Below, in pieces: positions 59,479-64,000 of a stretch of DNA of 64,000 bases (positions are counted from its first letter, which is position 1; every line of letters begins with the position of its first letter). The notes under the pieces were generated by a model. It saw only the letters and a program-made list of their open reading frames with translations, was not told where the DNA came from and did no database searches. The position numbers were made by a program, and so were the translations under genes. This DNA comes from ZC4RG30 sp039932715 (lineage in GTDB: Bacteria; Pseudomonadota; Gammaproteobacteria; Steroidobacterales; Steroidobacteraceae), in NCBI GenBank assembly GCA_039932715.1, contig JBDTPN010000001.1, positions 62,001 through 126,000 on the forward strand. Reading direction: 5' to 3'.

Positions 59479-60012
59479 ATGAACACGAAAAGCCTCTGCG
59501 CGCTGGTGGCTGCGGCATTGCTGGCAGGCTGTGAGACTGCTCCGGCGCCTCGGCCCGCAGCGCACTCGGTAGCGGTTCCAGGCAACCTGACCCAGGTCTA
59601 CTTCTATGCCCAGCGCGGGCAATCACAATCGCAGCAGGATCGCGATCACTACGAGTGCTTCAACTGGGCCGTGCAGCAGACAGGCTACGATCCGTCGCGC
59701 CGGGCGGCCCCGGCGGATCATCCAAGACAGATTCCTGTGCAGGCCAATGGTGCCACCGTAGTGGGCGGCACATTGATGGGCGCCGCCATTGGTGCGGCGG
59801 TTTCGGATCCCTGGCATCGCGGTGAAGGCGCTGCAGTTGGTGCCATTGCCGGCACCGCCCTGGGTGCGCTGGCCGCGAGCTCGCAGGCCAATGCCATCAA
59901 CACCGCGCAGAAGCAGGTGCCAGCTGCGCGTGCCGGTTACGAACAGCAGGCGGCGCAACATCGCCGCGCCATGTCCGCGTGCCTTGAAGGCCGCGGTTAC
60001 GTTGTGAAGTGA
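59479..60012 (+). CDS. Glycine-zipper lipoprotein
   Basis: 177 residues. Lipoprotein leader MNTKSLCALVAAALLAGCET. After YFYAQRGQSQSQQDRDHYEC comes a short motif FNWAVQQTGYDPS, then a glycine-zipper segment (TVVGGTLMGAAIGAAVSDPW, GAAVGAIAGTALGALAA), then HRRAMSACLEGRGYVVK. The outer Cys-containing motifs occur also at the end of the next gene's product, so the zipper appears to be inserted into a shared domain. Envelope location likely, function unknown. Confidence 0.78.
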   Translation: MNTKSLCALVAAALLAGCETAPAPRPAAHSVAVPGNLTQVYFYAQRGQSQSQQDRDHYECFNWAVQQTGYDPSRRAAPADHPRQIPVQANGATVVGGTLMGAAIGAAVSDPWHRGEGAAVGAIAGTALGALAASSQANAINTAQKQVPAARAGYEQQAAQHRRAMSACLEGRGYVVK

Positions 60013-60019
60013 GGTTGTC

Positions 60020-60892
60020 ATGAACGCCATCAAGATCCGGACTACTCTTTTCTGCCTGCTCGTTGCGGGGCTGGCCACGAGTGTTGCCTCAGCCATGGAT
60101 GGCGCCGCGGTGGAAAAGCACCGGGAGGAAAAGCAGGAGCGCCAGGCGCAACACCAGCAGCGCCAGGCCCCGCAGGCAAAACCGCAGGGTCAGCCGCCGC
60201 AGGCATCGTCCGGCGCGCAGCATGCGCCTGGCAACAGCGGCAATGGCAATCACCTGGTAATCGGTCCGCCACGCGGTCCGCAGAGTCCCAACTATCACGG
60301 ACCTGGCTCGAACATCGTGCCGCCGCCGCGCTACGCCAACCAGCCTGGTCATGGCAGCCAGGGCCATGGGTATCCGCCTGGCTACTACCACCCGCCGCAC
60401 TACGTGCCGGCGCTGCCAGTGGGTTACCACTCCCACTACTGGAACGGCAATCCTTACTACTACGGGGGCGGTCATTGGTATCGACCCTATGGCAGCAGCT
60501 TCGTCGTAGTGGGCGCGCCCTATGGATTGTTCGTTTCTTCCCTGCCGTACTACAGCTCGTTCTGGTACGGCAACGCGAGATATTTCTACTCCGATGGCGT
60601 GTACTACAACTACGCTCCCGCGCAAAACGGCTATGTGGTGGCCCCTTCACCCTACGCCAACGAGAACGAGCACCAGGAGGGTGCCACCCCTGCAGTCGAT
60701 AACATGTACGTCTACCCCGCGCAGGGCCAGAGCGAGCAGCAACAGGCAGATGACAAGTACCAGTGCCATCGCTGGGCCGTGGACCAGTCCGGGTATGATC
60801 CGACCACCGCGGACTTCGATGCGCAGCGTCGCGCGGATTACGACCGCGCCATAACTGCATGCCTTACTGGGCGGGGTTACACCGTCAGCTAG
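60020..60892 (+). CDS. Exported Pro/Gly/Tyr-rich protein (DUF6515-like)
   Basis: 290 residues with a signal peptide ending near TSVASAMDGAAV. A Gln/Pro-rich part (residues about 30-120) is followed by a His/Tyr-rich block (GYHSHYWNGNPYYYGGGHWY, RPYGSSFVVVGAPYGLFV) that matches the DUF6515 kind of envelope proteins. The C terminus has VYPAQGQSEQQQADDKYQCH, RWAVDQSGYDP and ITACLTGRGYTVS, repeated from the preceding lipoprotein. The two genes lie 7 nt apart and are probably cotranscribed. Confidence 0.72.
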   Translation: MNAIKIRTTLFCLLVAGLATSVASAMDGAAVEKHREEKQERQAQHQQRQAPQAKPQGQPPQASSGAQHAPGNSGNGNHLVIGPPRGPQSPNYHGPGSNIVPPPRYANQPGHGSQGHGYPPGYYHPPHYVPALPVGYHSHYWNGNPYYYGGGHWYRPYGSSFVVVGAPYGLFVSSLPYYSSFWYGNARYFYSDGVYYNYAPAQNGYVVAPSPYANENEHQEGATPAVDNMYVYPAQGQSEQQQADDKYQCHRWAVDQSGYDPTTADFDAQRRADYDRAITACLTGRGYTVS

Positions 60893-61617
60893 CGAGGCTT
60901 CGCCGGTTGCGAACGATAGTCGGTGATGGGTGCCTCGCCCGCGGGTGCAGCGGGCCTGGGCCCATCGGTAAGTTCGCGATAGCGCGTCAGGTCCGCATCA
61001 AACTGCGCACGCATTTCCTTCTTCTCCTGCTCGCGCGAGTTCAACGTGCCCTGCAATGAATTTCGCTCGTTGAGAGTGCGCACCACTTCCTCAACCAGCT
61101 GATCGGGAAGTCTGCGTGCAGCGGGTGACGCGGACCAGGGCTTGAAAGACCGCATCCGCACTTCGATTGTCGCCAGGCGCTGGTTGGTCGAATCCACCGA
61201 GCCGCGGGCGATATCCATCTGGCCGTTGACCAGTGCCAGACGCTCATCGCGCAACTGCTCGATGTCTTTGGCAGAAGTGTAGGTGGTCATCAGGAAAGAG
61301 TCGTGCTGGCGACTCTTGGCCTTTTGCATTGCTGCCTGCTGGGCCTTGTCCGCTTCGGTACCAGTCAGCTGCTTGGGTACCTGATTGACTTCAACGCCCT
61401 GGCTATTGAGTTCCGAGCGACCCTGTGGCGCGGACTCCGCGGGTACGGAATCTCCATAGTGGGTGATCCCATTCTCGTCCACCCACTTGTAGGTCTTGCC
61501 GCCCCACTTGCTGCCGGACGTGCTGGACCTGGGCGCGCTTTTTTGCGCGCTCCACGCCGGTGCCTGCATCATCGCAAGGCACGCTGCAACGACCACCGTT
61601 AGAGCTCGGGCGTTCAT
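60889..61617 (-). CDS. Exported DUF4124 domain protein with coiled coil
   Basis: 242 residues with a signal peptide (LTVVVAACLAMMQAPAWSA). Residues about 40-65 form the DUF4124 motif KTYKWVDENGITHYGDSVPA. After this comes a charged helical region, probably a coiled coil (KAQQAAMQKAKSRQHDSFL, TSAKDIEQLRDERLALVNGQ, LVEEVVRTLNERNSLQGTLN). Function unknown; the fold is common in envelope-associated proteins. Overlaps the 3' end of the previous gene by 4 nt tail-to-tail. Confidence 0.8.
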   Translation of the reverse strand: MNARALTVVVAACLAMMQAPAWSAQKSAPRSSTSGSKWGGKTYKWVDENGITHYGDSVPAESAPQGRSELNSQGVEVNQVPKQLTGTEADKAQQAAMQKAKSRQHDSFLMTTYTSAKDIEQLRDERLALVNGQMDIARGSVDSTNQRLATIEVRMRSFKPWSASPAARRLPDQLVEEVVRTLNERNSLQGTLNSREQEKKEMRAQFDADLTRYRELTDGPRPAAPAGEAPITDYRSQPAKPR

Positions 61618-61687
61618 TACGTAATCCTCACTCCATCGGGGCAGGGATGCAAAGCCTTTGCACCACGAATGCGCGCCAGCTCACAGG

Positions 61688-62356
61688 TTAGCCCGCACCG
61701 TAGCGCAGGCGGTAGGCCTCCATCGTTCCCAGTGCGCTGCCCGGCAACAGGCCATCACCGCTGCGCAGCATCGCGATCAGCCCGTCCAGCGTCAGGATGC
61801 TGATGCAGGGCACCCCATACAGGCGCTTCACTTCCTGCACTGCGGACTCGGCAGTGTCAGCGCCGTGTTCGTCGCGACCGCGCTCCTGGCGGTCCAGTGC
61901 CAGTGCCACCGCCGCCGGCGTCGCGCCCGCCGCGCGCAGTATCTGCACCGATTCGCGGATGGCAGTGCCCGCGGTGATCACATCGTCAATGATCAGCACG
62001 CGCCCTGCCAGCGCCCGCCCGACAATACTGCCGCCTTCGCCATGCGACTTGGCCTCCTTGCGATTGAACGCGAAGGGCAGGTTGCGGCCGTGGTCTGCGT
62101 AGAGCGCTGCCGCGGTCGCAGCCACCAGGGGGATGCCTTTGTAGGCAGGCCCGAACAGCATGTCGTATTGCAGGCCGGAACTGATGATGGCCGCGGCGTA
62201 ACAGCGGCCGAGAATTGCCAGTGATTCGCCGTCATCGAAGGCGCCGGCATTGAAGAAATAGGGGCTCACGCGTCCCGACTTCAAGGTGAACTCGCCAAAG
62301 CGCAGCGCGCTGCGCGCCAGCGCGAGGCGGATGAATTCGGTCTGGTACTCCAACAC
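61688..62356 (-). CDS. pyrE: Orotate phosphoribosyltransferase PyrE
   Basis: 222 residues from a GTG at 62356, which aligns with the normal PyrE start (VLEYQTEFIRLALARSALRF); a GTG at 62365 is possible, and the long frame to 63091 runs antisense to the transporter. PyrE makes orotidine monophosphate in pyrimidine synthesis. Motifs: GEFTLKSGRVSPYFFNAG, FGPAYKGIPLV, FNRKEAKSHGEGGSIVG and the PRPP loop VLIIDDVITAGTAIRE. It is divergent from the transporter with a very short gap. Confidence 0.95.
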   Translation of the reverse strand: MLEYQTEFIRLALARSALRFGEFTLKSGRVSPYFFNAGAFDDGESLAILGRCYAAAIISSGLQYDMLFGPAYKGIPLVAATAAALYADHGRNLPFAFNRKEAKSHGEGGSIVGRALAGRVLIIDDVITAGTAIRESVQILRAAGATPAAVALALDRQERGRDEHGADTAESAVQEVKRLYGVPCISILTLDGLIAMLRSGDGLLPGSALGTMEAYRLRYGAG

Positions 62357-62374
62357 GTCGTCCACCGGGTCGCT

Positions 62375-63760
62375 ATGATGCCGCGGGTGCGAAGCATACC
62401 AAAGGACGCGTGGTGGCGAGGTTGGGGCAGGGCCATCCTCGTTTACCGGCAGCCGCGCATGGCAGCGGCCCTGGCGCTGGGATTTTCCTGTGGCTTGCCG
62501 TTCATGCTTGTTTTCCAGACCATGTCGGCATGGTTGCGGCAGGCCGGAATCGAGCGCGCCACTATCGGGATGCTCGCGTGGGTGGGCCTGTTCTATTCGA
62601 TAAAGTTCCTGTGGGCCCCGATAGTTGATCGTTTCGAGTTGCCCATACTCTTTCGCCTGCTGGGCCGGCGCCGCAGCTGGATTCTCCTGGCGCAGCTGGG
62701 AGTTGCGCTGGCGTTGGTGAACGTCGCCAATCAGGATCCAACGCGGGATCTGACGCTGATGGCATTGGGAGCCATGGCGATCGCATTTCTTTCCTCGACT
62801 CAGGACATCGCAGTTGATGCGTGGCGCATCGAATCCGCGCCGCCTGATGAGCAAGGCGCCATGGCCGCCGGTTACCAGTTCGGGTATCGAATCGCCATCC
62901 TGGTTAGCACCGGCGGCGCATTGTGGATCGCTGCGGATCATGGCTGGCGTACCGCTTACCTCGCCATGGCCGCGTGCATGGTCGTGGGCATCCTGGCCAC
63001 GCTGCTGACACGCGAACCGACGGCCAGAGTGGCGCGCGAAACGTTGTTGCAGGAACAGGCAGTAGTCCTTTGGCTCGCGCGTCGTCCGCATTGGCCCGAG
63101 TGGTTGCGCTCCATGGGCGCTGCGTTTGTCGGCGCAGTTATCTGTCCGCTGACGGACTTCTTCGTGCGCAACGGCGTGAAGGTTGGCGCATTACTGTTTG
63201 CTTTCATCTGCACCTACCGCATGGCCGACTATGCCCAGGGCGTGATGGCAAATCCCTTCTACCTTGACCAGGGGTATTCGCTGAAGGAGATTGCCGCAGT
63301 GGTAAAGGCGTTCGGACTGGCTTCGACGCTGGCGGGTGTGGCAATCGGCGGCGTCATCGTGGCCCGGTTGGGAGTGCTGCGCGCGATGTTTGTAGGTGCG
63401 GCGCTCGTGGTCCTGTCGGGTTTGAATTTTTCGCTGCTGGCTACAGCCGGTTCGACCAACCTGGCCGCGCTGGCACTGGTAAACAGCTTCGATAATCTGT
63501 CACTGGGCGTACACGGCACATCGTTGCTGGCGTTCCTTGCCAGTCTGACCAGTGCGCGCTACACGGCTACGCAGTACGCAGTGCTGTCGTCCATCTATGC
63601 GCTGCCCGGCAAGCTGCTGATGGGCACATCGGGTATTGTTGTAGATCACATCGGGTACCCGAAATTCTTTCTCTACACCGCATCGCTATCTTTGCCCGCG
63701 TTGATATTGCTTTGGTTTGTGGCACGTCACTATCGCCCCGCAGCTTCACTGCCGGCATGA
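62375..63760 (+). CDS. AmpG-like MFS transporter
   Basis: 461 residues, about 12-14 hydrophobic segments. The start ALALGFSCGLPFMLVFQTMS and WLRQAGIERATIGMLAWVGL, then YSIKFLWAPIVDRF and SSTQDIAVDAWRIE, are typical of AmpG permeases, which import anhydromuropeptides for cell-wall recycling. The conserved Gln-Asp in the last motif is present. A different substrate is possible since AmpG-family members vary. It is followed with a 4-nt overlap by a Rieske protein. Confidence 0.85.
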   Translation: MMPRVRSIPKDAWWRGWGRAILVYRQPRMAAALALGFSCGLPFMLVFQTMSAWLRQAGIERATIGMLAWVGLFYSIKFLWAPIVDRFELPILFRLLGRRRSWILLAQLGVALALVNVANQDPTRDLTLMALGAMAIAFLSSTQDIAVDAWRIESAPPDEQGAMAAGYQFGYRIAILVSTGGALWIAADHGWRTAYLAMAACMVVGILATLLTREPTARVARETLLQEQAVVLWLARRPHWPEWLRSMGAAFVGAVICPLTDFFVRNGVKVGALLFAFICTYRMADYAQGVMANPFYLDQGYSLKEIAAVVKAFGLASTLAGVAIGGVIVARLGVLRAMFVGAALVVLSGLNFSLLATAGSTNLAALALVNSFDNLSLGVHGTSLLAFLASLTSARYTATQYAVLSSIYALPGKLLMGTSGIVVDHIGYPKFFLYTASLSLPALILLWFVARHYRPAASLPA

Positions 63761-64000
63761 TCCTTCGGGCCGGCATCCAATTCGCGCGGCTTGCCGAGAT
63801 TGCCGACGGCGCAACTCGCGGTATCACGCTGGGTGAGGGCGAATGGCCGTTGCGCGGGTTCCTGGTGCGCATTGGCGACCACGTTCATGGCTACCTCAAC
63901 CGTTGCCCGCATGCGGGGCGGCAGCTCAATTTCCTGCCGGACCGCTTCCTGACGCCGGATGGTGAGCTGATCCAGTGCCTGTCCCATGGAGCGCTGTTCG
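63757..64000 (+). CDS. Rieske [2Fe-2S] protein, 5' part
   Basis: Partial; the frame runs off the right edge after about 81 residues. ATG 63757 overlaps the transporter stop as ATGA. The iron-sulfur ligands are visible: NRCPHAGRQLNF (Cys-x-His) and LIQCLSHGALF (Cys-x-x-His), as in small Rieske ferredoxins and nitrite-reductase small subunits. The partner cannot be known from this fragment. Confidence 0.85.
   Translation, partial: MILRAGIQFARLAEIADGATRGITLGEGEWPLRGFLVRIGDHVHGYLNRCPHAGRQLNFLPDRFLTPDGELIQCLSHGALF

Noticed and set aside
62357..63091. Long N-terminal extension of pyrE (467 codons)
   Set aside because: It is antisense to the AmpG-like transporter; PyrE similarity begins exactly at the GTG near 62356.

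Overview
The window is GC-rich, densely coding chromosomal DNA from a gammaproteobacterium. Two classic gammaproteobacterial gene orders support this: rsmD divergent from ftsY-ftsE-ftsX-rpoH with coaD next to rsmD, and mutM-rpmG-rpmB-radC divergent from coaBC-dut, with pyrE nearby. The lineage looks distant from the enterics: rpoH carries a CIRCE (HrcA) operator, several genes use TTG or GTG starts, and there is a rich set of secreted and sensory proteins. I saw no insertion sequence, prophage, CRISPR array, tRNA or rRNA gene.

Region 1 (1-14.7 kb) begins with the end of gltD. A CDF metal transporter, a DUF4159 protein, a DUF202 membrane protein and a 5'-truncated outer-membrane transporter follow. 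Then come trmO, a GST, a Tat-exported beta-lactamase-fold hydrolase, a lipoprotein dipeptidase, a LysR regulator, a beta-propeller protein, a MASE1 sensor kinase with a coupled Cys-cluster protein, a probable small-RNA locus, a glutaryl-CoA-dehydrogenase-like enzyme and rpoH. Region 2 (14.7-22.9 kb) holds ftsXEY, rsmD, coaD, ggt, a second MASE1 kinase and a convergent NarL-type response regulator.

Region 3 (22.9-53.5 kb) is the most unusual part. About 28 kb of genes all lie on the minus strand. In transcription order these are a lytic transglycosylase; an atypical type II secretion/type IV pilus-like machine (GspG, GspF, GspE, PilM-, PilN-, PilO- and PilP/GspC-like proteins, a lipoprotein secretin with a C-terminal cohesin domain, three minor pseudopilins); three cupredoxin/multicopper-oxidase-family secreted proteins, the last of 3,264 residues; three small exported proteins; a cytochrome c fused to a periplasmic-binding-protein domain; and a SCO1-type copper protein. 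Many junctions overlap by 4 nt. The two shorter oxidase-like proteins have complementary copper ligands: one keeps the N-terminal motifs including a type-1 site, the other keeps the C-terminal His motifs but has Ser in place of the type-1 Cys. The giant one has lost all copper motifs and carries SdrD/Cna-B-like, beta-helix and Ig-like modules. My inference is that this is a dedicated export route for an extracellular copper redox complex. It is comparable in layout to the atypical type II system that exports the multicopper protein OmpB in Geobacter, but with a split oxidase and a giant scaffold. An AAA-FHA protein and a PAS histidine kinase flank the upstream end; a NarL-type regulator flanks the downstream end.

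Region 4 (53.6-64 kb) is mostly housekeeping: an AlkA-like glycosylase, mutM, rpmG, rpmB, radC, coaBC, dut, a PQQ-type sugar dehydrogenase, two envelope proteins sharing a Cys motif, a DUF4124 protein, pyrE, an AmpG-like transporter and the start of a Rieske protein.
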